A DNA stretch of 64,000 nucleotides, from contig QAMK01000009.1 in the NCBI GenBank assembly GCA_003149915.1, positions 1 to 64,000 on the forward strand. The letters run 5' to 3'. Numbering within the stretch: position 1 is the first letter of the stretch; each line of letters begins with the position of its first letter. A model generated the notes under the pieces. The model did not search any database. It saw nothing but the letters and a program-made list of their open reading frames with translations, and was not told where the DNA came from. A program made the position numbers and the translations under genes. Below are positions 30,927 through 39,465 of the stretch, piece by piece. The DNA is from Bacillota bacterium. GTDB taxonomy: Bacteria > Bacillota_I > Bacilli_A > RF39 > UBA660.

Positions 30927-32909
30927 GTTTTGTTTTGATTTATTGTGTTGTTTCTTATTTCTTGATTCTTTCTTTGGACTTTCTTCTACCTTTTCAGTTG
31001 ATGATTCTGTTACTTCTGTCTCTTCTACATCTTTTTCTTCTTTGTTGTCTACAACTTGTTCTTCGTCATCTTCAGGAGGCATCGTTCCATGTTCTACTAA
31101 GTAATCGATTTGCTCTTTTGTAATCGTTTCACGTTCTAATAGAGCATCTACGATTAACTTAATCATATCTTGATTTTCAGAAAGAATCTGTCTTGCTCTT
31201 TCATAACAACTGTTGACGATTTTACGCATCTCTAGGTCAATTTCATGAGCAACTTCATTTGAGAAGTCTTTCGTTTTATTGTAATCACGACCTAAGAATA
31301 CGCCACCTTCTTGTTGTTCTAATTGAATTGGTCCTAGATCACTCATACCGTATTCTGTTACCATAGCACGAGCAATTTTAGTAGCACGTTCAAAGTCATT
31401 GTGAGCACCAGTTGTCGATTCATGGAACCGTAACTCTTCTGAAACACGGCCACCAAGCAAACCGGTAATTTGATCTAACAACTCTGTCTTCGTTGCAAAA
31501 TAATGCTCTTCTTTTGGCATCATCATCGTATATCCGCCGGCTTGACCACGAGGGATAATCGTAATCTTTTGAACATCATCCGCATTTTCTAATTTAATAC
31601 CTAATACAGCATGGCCCGCTTCATGGTATGCAACCAATTCTTTTTCATGTGGAGTATATTTTCTACTCGTCTTAGCAGGGCCACCGATAACACGATCGGT
31701 TGCTTCATCGATTTCTGCCATCGTAATACTATTCTTATTTCTTCTAACGGCTAGAAGAGCAGCTTCATTCAATAAGTTTTCCAAATCAGCACCACTAAAT
31801 CCTGGTGTTCTCTTAGCAATTGCATTTAGTTGTACACTTGGAGCAAGTACCTTATTCTTAGCATGAACTGTTAAAATATCTTCTCTTTCTCTTACATCTG
31901 GAAGTCCTACTGTTACTTGACGGTCGAATCTTCCAGGTCTCAATAATGCTGGGTCTAATACATCAGCACGGTTTGTTGCCGCAATGACGATAATTCCTTC
32001 GTTTGCACCAAAGCCATCCATTTCTGTTAACAATTGGTTCAAAGTTTGTTCTCTTTCATCATGGCCACCGCCTAAACCAGTTCCACGTTGACGACCAACG
32101 GCATCGATTTCATCAATAAAGATTAAGCATGGAGCATTTGCTTTTGCTTGTTTGAACATGTCTCTGACACGGCTTGCACCAACACCGACAAATAGTTCTA
32201 CGAAATCAGAACCACTAATAAAGTAGAATGGAACATTTGCTTCGCCAGCAACTGCTTTCGCAAGTAACGTTTTACCAGTTCCTGGAGGACCAACTAATAA
32301 AACTCCTTTTGGAATTCTAGCTCCAAGTTTTTGGAAACGTTTTGGATTTTTTAAGAAATCGATCAATTCTCTAACTTCTTCTTTTTCTTCTTTTAAACCA
32401 GCAACGTCGTTAAATGTTACTTTATTTTGATCCGTACTCAATCTTGCTTTACTACGTCCGAAATCCATTGATTTATTATTAGATCCCATTTGACGAGAGA
32501 AAATCCATAAAGCACCACCAATTAAGATTACTAATGGAACAACGTTCACTAAAATTAGTAACCATGGACTTGATTCTGGATCTTGTTCCGTTACCAACTC
32601 AAAATCATATTGTTCACTAGCGGCTAGTACTTGTTTGATAATCTCATCAGACATCGGTACTCTGGCAAAGAAAGTTTCGTTATCGTCGTAATCGGCTAAA
32701 CTACCTTCCATCTCGTAAACACCTGCACTCGATCTCGGGGTGATTGTCATTTCAGTCACTTGTGCATTTGTAAGCGCATCGCTAAATTCTTGATATGTCA
32801 ATACGTTTACTCTTTGATTCATTACGGCATAAACATAGTAGATACCGAAAATTAAAACCAGCAGTATCACGTATGGTAATAATCCTCTTTTTACAGTATT
32901 TTTATTCAC
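30915..32909 (-). CDS. ftsH: ATP-dependent zinc metalloprotease FtsH
   Basis: This 664-aa membrane protease has two N-terminal transmembrane segments flanking an extracytoplasmic domain, an AAA module with GPPGTGKT and the Walker [12 protein letters not shown], the second region of homology with RPGRFDR, and the zinc site HEAGH. The C-terminus is a Glu/Lys-rich tail. A GTG start at 32909 follows AAGGAGG. It is 15 bases after tilS. Confidence 0.97.
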   Translation of the reverse strand: MNKNTVKRGLLPYVILLVLIFGIYYVYAVMNQRVNVLTYQEFSDALTNAQVTEMTITPRSSAGVYEMEGSLADYDDNETFFARVPMSDEIIKQVLAASEQYDFELVTEQDPESSPWLLILVNVVPLVILIGGALWIFSRQMGSNNKSMDFGRSKARLSTDQNKVTFNDVAGLKEEKEEVRELIDFLKNPKRFQKLGARIPKGVLLVGPPGTGKTLLAKAVAGEANVPFYFISGSDFVELFVGVGASRVRDMFKQAKANAPCLIFIDEIDAVGRQRGTGLGGGHDEREQTLNQLLTEMDGFGANEGIIVIAATNRADVLDPALLRPGRFDRQVTVGLPDVREREDILTVHAKNKVLAPSVQLNAIAKRTPGFSGADLENLLNEAALLAVRRNKNSITMAEIDEATDRVIGGPAKTSRKYTPHEKELVAYHEAGHAVLGIKLENADDVQKITIIPRGQAGGYTMMMPKEEHYFATKTELLDQITGLLGGRVSEELRFHESTTGAHNDFERATKIARAMVTEYGMSDLGPIQLEQQEGGVFLGRDYNKTKDFSNEVAHEIDLEMRKIVNSCYERARQILSENQDMIKLIVDALLERETITKEQIDYLVEHGTMPPEDDEEQVVDNKEEKDVEETEVTESSTEKVEESPKKESRNKKQHNKSKQNKGE

Positions 32910-32924
32910 GTTTTTTCCTCCTTG

Positions 32925-34247
32925 TTAGTAATATTTTATTATTATATCACAGTTTTCTTTCTGTGACTTATTAAATTTACTTTTCTTAATTCCTGGAATC
33001 CAGACAACTTCTCCTTTAGAATCGACGACGACTGGCCACAGTTCTCTATCTTTTAACGGGACTTTGTGATTGATGAAAATATCTTTTACCTTACTGTGTC
33101 CCTTCATATGGAAACCGGCGATTTTATCGCCATGACGACGGCTTCTAACATATAGTGGCAAGGCAAGGTCTGCACTATTTAATCTAGCGACATCGTTACC
33201 GTTGGTATCACAACTTGTAACCCGTTTTAGATGATGTCCATTTGGCAATGTCACATAGTCGTTTAGTTCAATCTCATACCCCGACACTTGATCAATCGAC
33301 ATGACAATTTTGATTTGATCGTAACTCTTTATGGCACGAATGTTATTCGGCAAATAAATATAGGAATTGCTTTTTCGAGATTGAATCAATTTTTGAATCA
33401 GTTCCACATGACGATCATTGATTAACATTAAATCATCTTTATAAATGGATTCTAAAATGGTATGAATGATGCGACTTTGCATAATCGGTTCTAGTTCTTG
33501 ATACTTTTTAATGAAAAGTGTGTTGTCGTGATAAACCTTTGATAACAATTGATGCACTTGGCTTTCAATCAAGTTATCGTATTCATTTAGAATTTTACTG
33601 AATTTTAAAAATTTGAGATGGACATTTGGATCTTCCTTTTTAAAAAATGGTAACAGATGTTTGCGATAACGATTTCGCGTATGAATGGTTTTAAAGTTAC
33701 TTTTATCGATAACGTACGGAATTTTATGTTTCTTATCGTACTGCTCCAAATCTTTTTTTGTGTAACGGAGTAATGGTCTTATGATTTGATAGTCTTTCAT
33801 CGTGGCGACTTCCGCAAAACCGCCATATCCTTTTAGAGTAGAACCACGCGTCAGACGCATTAAAATCGTCTCCATTAAGTCATCGCCATGATGGGCGGTC
33901 ATTAAGATTTTGGCTTGATACTTATGAATGACCTCTTCAAAAAAATGATATCGAATCGATCTCGCTTCGTTTTCAAAATTGTCATCTCCGTATTTGTCAA
34001 TCGTCATCGTCTCAAAAAAAATGTTATGTTTCATACACCAAGACTCTACAAACTCTCTTTCCTTCGCACTCATTCTACGGACGTTGTGATCGACATGAGC
34101 AGCAATGATTTGAATCTCTTTTTGATCTCGATACTTTAATAGCATACTTAAAAGAGCCATCGAATCCGGTCCACCAGAGACTCCTACGACGATGGTATCT
34201 CCCATTTCAATTTGATATGGTGCAAATAAACTAACTACATCTTCCAT
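32925..34247 (-). CDS. tilS: tRNA(Ile)-lysidine synthetase
   Basis: This protein of about 440 aa has the PP-loop motif SGGPDSMALL near the N-terminus and the TilS C-terminal domain (RSRRHGDKIAGFHMKGHSKVKDIF). It converts the anticodon C34 of the minor tRNA-Ile to lysidine. The ATG at 34247 is preferred to the GTG at 34256, which overlaps the likely ribosome site. It lies immediately upstream of ftsH, as in Bacillus. Confidence 0.95.
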   Translation of the reverse strand: MEDVVSLFAPYQIEMGDTIVVGVSGGPDSMALLSMLLKYRDQKEIQIIAAHVDHNVRRMSAKEREFVESWCMKHNIFFETMTIDKYGDDNFENEARSIRYHFFEEVIHKYQAKILMTAHHGDDLMETILMRLTRGSTLKGYGGFAEVATMKDYQIIRPLLRYTKKDLEQYDKKHKIPYVIDKSNFKTIHTRNRYRKHLLPFFKKEDPNVHLKFLKFSKILNEYDNLIESQVHQLLSKVYHDNTLFIKKYQELEPIMQSRIIHTILESIYKDDLMLINDRHVELIQKLIQSRKSNSYIYLPNNIRAIKSYDQIKIVMSIDQVSGYEIELNDYVTLPNGHHLKRVTSCDTNGNDVARLNSADLALPLYVRSRRHGDKIAGFHMKGHSKVKDIFINHKVPLKDRELWPVVVDSKGEVVWIPGIKKSKFNKSQKENCDIIIKYY

Positions 34248-34308
34248 TTTTATCACATCTCTTCTTACATTCTATCGAAACTTCTTTCGTCTGACAAGAT
34301 TTAAACAA

Positions 34309-34337
34309 AAAGAAAAAATAGAATACTCTATTTTATG
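34309..34337 (-). terminator. Terminator after divIC
   Basis: The minus strand has AAATAGAGTATTCTATTT followed by TTTC, covering the last bases of divIC. This separates divIC from tilS. Confidence 0.65.
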
Positions 34338-34632
34338 GTAGTTTGATGATAAATTCACCATCTTTAGAATATAGATATTTTTCTCTAGCATATCTAGCAA
34401 CGTAATCTGGATCTTGTAAACGTTCTACATCGGCTTTCAATTCTTCCTCTTCTTTTTGCAATTCTTCTAATTTTGCAGTTAAAGAATCTTTTTGTTGATA
34501 TTTTTGATAGATTTCAACCCATGTTTTGCCGAGCATTATGGTAAGTCCGATAATAACAGCGCAGCAGGTGATACCAAACAATACTAAACGCCGTTTCGTT
34601 TTGACAATATGCTTATTCTTTGGTTGCCGCAA
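34333..34632 (-). CDS. divIC: Septum formation initiator family protein (DivIC/FtsB-like)
   Basis: This 99-aa protein has a short basic cytoplasmic N-terminus, one transmembrane segment (about residues 15-34), an extracellular coiled coil (QQKDSLTAKLEELQKEEEEL) and the conserved end region DPDYVARYAREKYLYSKDGE. The start is TTG at 34632, about seven bases after GGTAGGTG. DivIC/FtsB partners FtsL and DivIB in the divisome. Its position next to tilS and near yabP/yabQ matches the Bacillus neighbourhood, except that yabPQ are inverted here. Confidence 0.88.
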   Translation of the reverse strand: MRQPKNKHIVKTKRRLVLFGITCCAVIIGLTIMLGKTWVEIYQKYQQKDSLTAKLEELQKEEEELKADVERLQDPDYVARYAREKYLYSKDGEFIIKLP

Positions 34633-34754
34633 GTTATAACACCTACCTTCCTAACATATATTATATCTGCTTTTTATGATCTTGTTTTTATTTTTTTAGA
34701 TTTCACGAACGCTTTACGTCAAATAAATGATTTTGGCCGTTTTTGGCTTCTTTT

Positions 34755-35294
34755 TTATTGTACACTTAATCGTTTGAAAAAGTGCTTATCGAACACAGAA
34801 TTATCACTATATTCGTCTAACCATAATATTAACTCATAAGTTTTGGTTTGATTTGGTCCCAATTGATCCTTTAATAGCAAGCCATTTTCTATATCGCTTA
34901 ATGATTTGGGTGAACTTTGATTGATGCTAAATTTTACATAGTTATCTCTTAATAAACAGTCGTCACAATTTTCTAAAGATGCCATTGCCGTATCATCGAT
35001 AATGGAAATGGTGTAATCTTTTACTGTGCTTGTTTGATTGGTTACCGAAAACACGTACGGTTTCCTTTGCATAGCATCCATATCAGAAATTGGATACGGC
35101 ACAGTCAAATAGACGATATCGCCTGCGGACTCGTTTCCTTCATCATATTGAATTTGCAAATTGTTCGCAATCGTCGTATTTTGCATGTTTGTAGAATTTA
35201 ATAAGGCATAACTACTTCCCGAAATAATCAATGTGAAACCAACAATAGCCAAACCCATACAAAATAATAATTTCTTTCCTGTTTTAACGTCCAT
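34755..35294 (-). CDS. Exported protein with SipW/TasA-type N-terminus
   Basis: This protein of about 179 aa starts at 35294 (MDVKTGKKLLFCMGL) after AAGGATG. The N-terminus is an uncleaved or SipW-type signal: a short basic part, about 18 hydrophobic residues, then GSSYALLNSTN. The remainder is a beta-rich extracytoplasmic domain with a Cys pair (NCDDCLL). The pattern recalls the camelysin/TasA group processed by SipW, and a SipW-like peptidase is encoded 3 kb away. Pairwise similarity to the other candidate (38728-39369) is low. A promoter with extended -10 TGCTATAAT (35314-35319) lies upstream, divergent from spoVG. Confidence 0.7.
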   Translation of the reverse strand: MDVKTGKKLLFCMGLAIVGFTLIISGSSYALLNSTNMQNTTIANNLQIQYDEGNESAGDIVYLTVPYPISDMDAMQRKPYVFSVTNQTSTVKDYTISIIDDTAMASLENCDDCLLRDNYVKFSINQSSPKSLSDIENGLLLKDQLGPNQTKTYELILWLDEYSDNSVFDKHFFKRLSVQ

Positions 35295-35373
35295 TTTATC
35301 ATCCTTCTTCTTTATTATAGCACACAATTTTGTAGAATTTTCTGATATTATTGGTTTACTAATACGAAATTCA

Positions 35374-35402
35374 TTGCATTTTCGAAAGATTTGATATATG
35401 AT
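35374..35402 (+). promoter_or_regulatory. spoVG promoter
   Basis: TTGCAT (35374-35379), a 17-bp spacer and TATGAT (35397-35402) form a SigA-like promoter about 39 bp before spoVG. No clear SigH-type promoter was recognised, unlike Bacillus, where spoVG is a SigH gene. Confidence 0.6.
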
Positions 35403-35440
35403 TAATGTATAAAGTTTATACTTTAGAGGGAGGATATGCA

Positions 35441-35728
35441 ATGAAAATTACATCTGTAAATGTTCGCAAGATCGAAAAAGAAGGATCTCGCATGAAAGGA
35501 ATCGCATCAGTATTAATCGACGACATGTTTGCTATTCACGACATTCGTATTATCGAAGGAGATAATGGTCTATTTATCGCAATGCCAAGTAGAAAAACTG
35601 CTACTGGTGGATATCGCGATATTGCTCACCCAGTTAACTCTGAAGGTAGAGCTATGTTTCAAGACGCAATCCTTGAAGCATATGACAAGGCTGAAGATCC
35701 TGAACCTGCAACAGAAACTGAGGAATAA
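35441..35728 (+). CDS. spoVG: Septation/sporulation regulator SpoVG
   Basis: This 95-aa SpoVG has the conserved TSVNVRKIEKEGSRMKGIAS start, DDMFAIHDIRIIEGDNGLFI and MPSRKTATGGYRDIAHP. SpoVG is a small nucleic-acid-binding regulator of septation and many other processes. The start at 35441 follows GGGAGG. It is one of only three plus-strand genes in the window. A terminator separates it from yabP. Confidence 0.96.
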   Translation: MKITSVNVRKIEKEGSRMKGIASVLIDDMFAIHDIRIIEGDNGLFIAMPSRKTATGGYRDIAHPVNSEGRAMFQDAILEAYDKAEDPEPATETEE

Positions 35729-35733
35729 AACTA

Positions 35734-35763
35734 GAAAAACTTACCAAACGGTAAGTTTTTTTC
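35734..35763 (+). terminator. Terminator after spoVG
   Basis: AACTTACC-AAAC-GGTAAGTT is followed by TTTTT, directly after the spoVG stop. Confidence 0.88.
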
Positions 35764-35808
35764 ATAGTTTCTTTTTTTTTGCATAAAGTTTAGGGAAAGG
35801 ACAAGATT

Positions 35809-36102
35809 ATGGATAAAGAAAACACACAAATTAACAATTTCAGTCATACACTTACCATGATAGAGAGAAAGACAGCCGTGATTACAGGAGTTAAGAAAAT
35901 CGATAATTTCGATAATGAAGAGTTCTTATTGGAAACTGTAATGGGTTATCTACTAATCAAAGGAGAAGACTTGGAACTCGTAAAATTGGATACAAGAGAT
36001 GGTAATGTTTCTATTAAAGGTTTAATTATCTCCTATTCATACTTAGAAGATCATAAAGAAAAAGACAAGGAAGACAGTATTTTTCATCGTTTATTTAAAT
36101 GA
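35809..36102 (+). CDS. yabP: Sporulation protein YabP
   Basis: This 97-aa protein has the YabP/YqfC fold signature: an N-terminal LTMIERKTAVITGVKKIDNFD and a central TVMGYLLIKGEDLELVKLDTRDGNVSIKG. In Bacillus YabP acts in the mother cell and is needed for proper coat or cortex formation. Its start follows AAAGGAC. Its stop overlaps the yabQ start by four bases, so the pair is coupled. Confidence 0.87.
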   Translation: MDKENTQINNFSHTLTMIERKTAVITGVKKIDNFDNEEFLLETVMGYLLIKGEDLELVKLDTRDGNVSIKGLIISYSYLEDHKEKDKEDSIFHRLFK

Positions 36103-36404
36103 TTCTATCCATTCAAATTTACAGTTTCTGTATCTCGTTGGGATTTGGTATATTCCTTTATGGGATACTGACTCTTCATCAGAAACTGATGGCAAAGGCC
36201 AAAAAGATCGTGATGAGCATCTCTTGTATTATCTTATTTATCGATTTAGCACTTCTCTACTTCTTAATATTAAAACAAATAAACGAAGGTGTCATTCACC
36301 CTTACTTCCTATTACTAGTTGCACTGGGAACACTGATTGCCCATCTTGCTTGGAAACACCTTCTATCGCGGATAACCTACATACATTGTTCCCGTCGTCA
36401 CTAA
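36099..36404 (+). CDS. yabQ: Spore cortex biosynthesis protein YabQ
   Basis: This 101-aa membrane protein has three hydrophobic segments and directly follows yabP with a 4-base overlap, the standard yabPQ arrangement. Bacillus YabQ is somewhat longer and is required for cortex formation. Here the last 42 bases overlap the 3' end of yabG on the opposite strand; the C-terminus (HCSRRH) may be a consequence of that overlap. Confidence 0.8.
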   Translation: MILSIQIYSFCISLGFGIFLYGILTLHQKLMAKAKKIVMSISCIILFIDLALLYFLILKQINEGVIHPYFLLLVALGTLIAHLAWKHLLSRITYIHCSRRH

Positions 36405-37127
36405 ACCACCGATACCATCTGGTCCGTACTTCGTCTTAGATAAAATGTTCAGTAAATCGATCGGTTTATTTTTTAAAGAAAGACTGATACTACTAGCAAT
36501 AATTGCTGGGTCTAGGGCATGAATATTAATCCGTTTTGGACTACTAGCAAAATTAGCACCGGCCTTAATAATCTCTTCATAGTTACTTTGACAAGCACCT
36601 GCTACGATAATGAGTTTATCGTGGCTTTTTTCGTATTTTCTAGCCATTTTGACAGCATCTACAAAATAATCCGAATTTTTATATTCATCTTTATTCCGGT
36701 AATATGCATCGTGACCAGTAATAACGACGATATCTGGATTTAGATCTTCTAGATACTTGGTGATGGAAGGTCCAATGGAACGTTCATTTAGTTTTACGCC
36801 GTATGCCATGATGTTTAATTTTTTATAAAATTCGATACAGCGATTTAAGTATTCATCGTCCGCATCAATATGAAGAATTTTACCTGGCAAATAAAAGTAT
36901 TCGTTTCTATCTTGTGGTAACAGACTATCGATTCTACTTTCTAATTCTTGATCTGTCGATGGAATCGGTTCCGTCACTTTGACTAAGTCGTCGATATCGC
37001 TATCGGCAATTAAACGAACATCGTGACCTTTTAAAATAGCATACGTTCCCTGTAAATCGATAATCTTAAAAATGGTATCGTGATTGTGGGATTTTCTTGT
37101 CACATAGTCCCCAATATGAAAAAGCAT
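36363..37127 (-). CDS. yabG: Sporulation-specific protease YabG
   Basis: This protein of about 254 aa matches YabG: an N-terminal SH3-like part (FHIGDYVTRKSHNHDTIFKI), ITGHDAYYRN, VAGACQSNYEEIIKAGANFASSPKRINIHALDP and a C-terminal GPDGIGGLVTTGTMYVGYPR. YabG is the protease that processes spore coat proteins and, in clostridia, CspB/SleC precursors. The conserved His and Cys in the quoted motifs are candidate catalytic residues. The start at 37127 follows GAGAGGTG; this site and the ATG sit in a long inverted repeat (see hairpin entry). Confidence 0.92.
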   Translation of the reverse strand: MLFHIGDYVTRKSHNHDTIFKIIDLQGTYAILKGHDVRLIADSDIDDLVKVTEPIPSTDQELESRIDSLLPQDRNEYFYLPGKILHIDADDEYLNRCIEFYKKLNIMAYGVKLNERSIGPSITKYLEDLNPDIVVITGHDAYYRNKDEYKNSDYFVDAVKMARKYEKSHDKLIIVAGACQSNYEEIIKAGANFASSPKRINIHALDPAIIASSISLSLKNKPIDLLNILSKTKYGPDGIGGLVTTGTMYVGYPR

Positions 37128-37156
37128 ATGATCACCTCTCTTCATCATATGCTTTT
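37120..37156 (-). promoter_or_regulatory. Hairpin enclosing the yabG ribosome site
   Basis: Two perfect 13-bp arms (37120-37132 and 37144-37156) surround an 11-base loop. On the mRNA the loop contains GAGAGGTG and the 3' arm contains the yabG ATG (37125-37127). The 3' arm runs into CTTTTTC, so it may also terminate ksgA transcripts. The bofA leader has the same plan. Confidence 0.7.
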
Positions 37157-37163
37157 CTTTTCA

Positions 37164-37970
37164 TTATGTGTTATCTTTTGTCAGTTCATTGCTGATACTT
37201 GCAAATATTTCTGGTTGTAATGATTCGGCTCGAACTTTCAAATCGTATCCATATGTCTTTAATACCGATTCTATTTTTTCTAAATCGTATGACTTTAAGT
37301 TGTTCCGAATACTTTTTCGCTTATATTGAAAACTATCTTTGACCAATTTTAAAAAATGTTCTTCATTATTTACTTGGAATTTTGTCTCTTTTTTCTTTAA
37401 TGTTACAATGACACTATCGACGTTTGGTTTCGGTACGAAACAATTGCGACTCACAACAAATTCTTTCTTGACATCGAAATAATAATTTAAGAATACTGTT
37501 AAAGAGCCATAATCTTTGCTACTAGGTTTGGCACTAAAACGATCTCCAACCTCTTTTTGAACCATTACGGTTATAGATTCAAAAGGAAGATGAGATTCGA
37601 TCAACTTCGTAATAATTGGAGTCGTAATGTAATACGGTAGATTAGCAATAAAATATAATTTTTTGTATTCATACTTTGCTAGATCTGCTGAAATATCTCG
37701 TGTCATAAAATCTTCAAATACGATATCGATGTTAGAAAACTCTTGTAAATTGGTTGCTAATATTTCTTCTAATCTAGTATCGATTTCATAACATAACATC
37801 TGTTTGACATGCGGTGCAATCTCTTTCGTTAACATTCCAGAACCAGGTCCTACTTCGATGACGAGATCTTCTTTTGTCAGTGGTACAGTCGCGACAATTT
37901 TTCGAACGATACTAGTATCTTTTAAAAAGTTTTGGCCAAAAGATTTGCGAAACGTAAATTGTTGATTCAT
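37164..37970 (-). CDS. ksgA: 16S rRNA dimethyladenosine transferase
   Basis: This 268-aa protein has the SAM motif EVGPGSGMLT, the acidic motif YEIDTRL, and the catalytic NLPYYITTP. KsgA dimethylates A1518 and A1519 of 16S rRNA. It is followed by yabG, as in Bacillus, but the preceding rnmV (primase-like M5 nuclease) is missing and is replaced by the SipW/TasA-like pair. Confidence 0.96.
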   Translation of the reverse strand: MNQQFTFRKSFGQNFLKDTSIVRKIVATVPLTKEDLVIEVGPGSGMLTKEIAPHVKQMLCYEIDTRLEEILATNLQEFSNIDIVFEDFMTRDISADLAKYEYKKLYFIANLPYYITTPIITKLIESHLPFESITVMVQKEVGDRFSAKPSSKDYGSLTVFLNYYFDVKKEFVVSRNCFVPKPNVDSVIVTLKKKETKFQVNNEEHFLKLVKDSFQYKRKSIRNNLKSYDLEKIESVLKTYGYDLKVRAESLQPEIFASISNELTKDNT

Positions 37971-38016
37971 AAAATCACCTATCTCACTATATCATAACTA
38001 ATATAAATTACCAAGT

Positions 38017-38619
38017 TTATTTGGTTTTTTTCACTTTTTCTAACTGATTTTTTCCTTTTTTAACTAAGAGACGGCTAAGTTTAATAAAATCGTAAATGAC
38101 GATGATTAAGAATGGTATGACAATTACAATTAAAAATCCATAGCTATTCAATAAAAACGAATGAATGTAACCGACGTATGGAATTTTGACTAATACTTTA
38201 CCGATGATGTTCTCTTCTGGTACAAGCCATTCGTCTGCGGTTTGATTGGCATCCCCTTTGGTTCTGAAAAGATAACTTCCATCTGGTGCTTGCGTAATTG
38301 CTGCAACTCGATGCGTTATCGTTAGTCCGTTTGAAAAAGGAGATTCTGATAAAAACGTGATGACATCTCCGACTTGAATTTCATAGGCTTGAACACGCTG
38401 ATTGATGACCATGTCATTCACATTAATGTTCGGCGTCATGCTTCCTGAAGCGATGATATAAGATGAAAAGATTGGCGTGGGAGGATTGCCATTCTTCATC
38501 GCACGATTAAACTCTAATACATAAATTGCTACTGTAAAACAAACTAAAATCATTAAAAAAAGAACCGTGTACATGAAGGCACTGGTTATGAAATAAAAAA
38601 TTTTCTTCACTTTCTTCAT
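38017..38619 (-). CDS. sipW: Type I signal peptidase, SipW/ER type
   Basis: This 200-aa membrane protein has an N-terminal transmembrane segment, the catalytic Ser motif ASGSMTPNI, and His in place of the usual Lys (LTITHRV), which marks the ER/archaeal/SipW class. A TKGDANQTAD segment is also conserved in that class, and a C-terminal hydrophobic segment is followed by a Lys-rich tail. SipW cleaves a small set of substrates such as TasA and camelysin. The gene directly upstream encodes a likely substrate. Ribosome site AAAGGGCGG. Confidence 0.92.
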   Translation of the reverse strand: MKKVKKIFYFITSAFMYTVLFLMILVCFTVAIYVLEFNRAMKNGNPPTPIFSSYIIASGSMTPNINVNDMVINQRVQAYEIQVGDVITFLSESPFSNGLTITHRVAAITQAPDGSYLFRTKGDANQTADEWLVPEENIIGKVLVKIPYVGYIHSFLLNSYGFLIVIVIPFLIIVIYDFIKLSRLLVKKGKNQLEKVKKTK

Positions 38620-38705
38620 GGTTCATCCGCCCTTTTATTCTACCTTAGCATAGCAAAGAAGGGGAAAAAAAACAAGTCGATTGATTAAAACAATTTCGAC
38701 TTGAC

Positions 38706-38729
38706 TAAAAAAAGACACTCGTCGTGTCT
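38706..38729 (-). terminator. Terminator after the TasA-like gene
   Basis: The minus strand has GACAC-GACGA-GTGTC followed by seven T. It separates the TasA-like gene from sipW, giving a higher level of the substrate than of the peptidase. Confidence 0.85.
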
Positions 38730-39369
38730 ATTGTTGTTTGGCATAAATTCCAATTTTTAGATTACTCTCTTCAGATGCAGAAGAGTTACTTTCTAAAGTA
38801 GATAATGTGATTTCGTGACCATCACCATCGATTTCTGGAATCCACATTTTAAAGCGATAATTCTTTACGATATTATCTCCTTCAGAAGCGGTACCAACAT
38901 ATAGTAACTTTGCTCCCTCTTTGCTTTCAGATGCAGGAAGGTCACTTAAGTATGTCGGTTCTAGTAAGACTTTTTCGTTAGCAACATCTGTATTGCTATC
39001 TTCTACTTCTACTAAGTATACTTTAATCTTATTTTCATCTAAAGTATTGCTTTCGCTTCCTTCTAGAACAATTTCATAATCGATTGTCGTATTTCCTTTG
39101 ATTGTCGATGTGACACCAAAATCGAATACATTTCCTTCTCCAATTTGATGAGTACCATCATAATCTGGAATTGGAACAGCATTTAATAGAGAGATACCAG
39201 ATGATGGTTCATTGTATCGGAAATAGATTTGACCGGTTCTAATAATGTTATTGGTGGTACCTGATTTTGAGTATGTAAACGCTGCAAACGATACGCCTAC
39301 GGCAGCAACTACTAAGATTCCCACTGCTAACACGGTTAGTAAGACTTGCTTTGTCGCTTGATTCGTCAT
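38728..39369 (-). CDS. TasA/camelysin-like SipW-dependent exported protein
   Basis: This 213-aa protein has an N-terminal hydrophobic signal (residues 7-28) ending VSFAAFTYSKSGTTNN, typical of SipW-processed proteins. A beta-rich extracytoplasmic domain follows (NIIRTGQIYFRYNEPSSG; FDFGVTSTIKGNTTIDYEIVLEG). TasA-type proteins assemble into extracellular fibres in Bacillus biofilms. The start follows AAGGAGG. Whether it polymerises cannot be told from sequence. Confidence 0.8.
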   Translation of the reverse strand: MTNQATKQVLLTVLAVGILVVAAVGVSFAAFTYSKSGTTNNIIRTGQIYFRYNEPSSGISLLNAVPIPDYDGTHQIGEGNVFDFGVTSTIKGNTTIDYEIVLEGSESNTLDENKIKVYLVEVEDSNTDVANEKVLLEPTYLSDLPASESKEGAKLLYVGTASEGDNIVKNYRFKMWIPEIDGDGHEITLSTLESNSSASEESNLKIGIYAKQQ

Positions 39370-39437
39370 ATCATAGCCTCCTTATTGTTACTTATATAGT
39401 AACACATTTTTTCCGGTCTTTGCAATAAAATCAAAAA

Positions 39438-39465
39438 AAAAGATTGAGTTACCATCCCAATCTTT
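39438..39465 (-). terminator. Terminator after the 3D-domain gene
   Basis: The minus strand has AAAGATTGGG and CTCAATCTTT around a loop, then TTTTTT, overlapping the stop of the 3D-domain gene. Confidence 0.8.

Noticed and set aside
34700..34752. Terminator after the 34755-35294 gene
   Set aside because: GCC/GGC pairing is only three bases and the T run is on the wrong strand for this gene.
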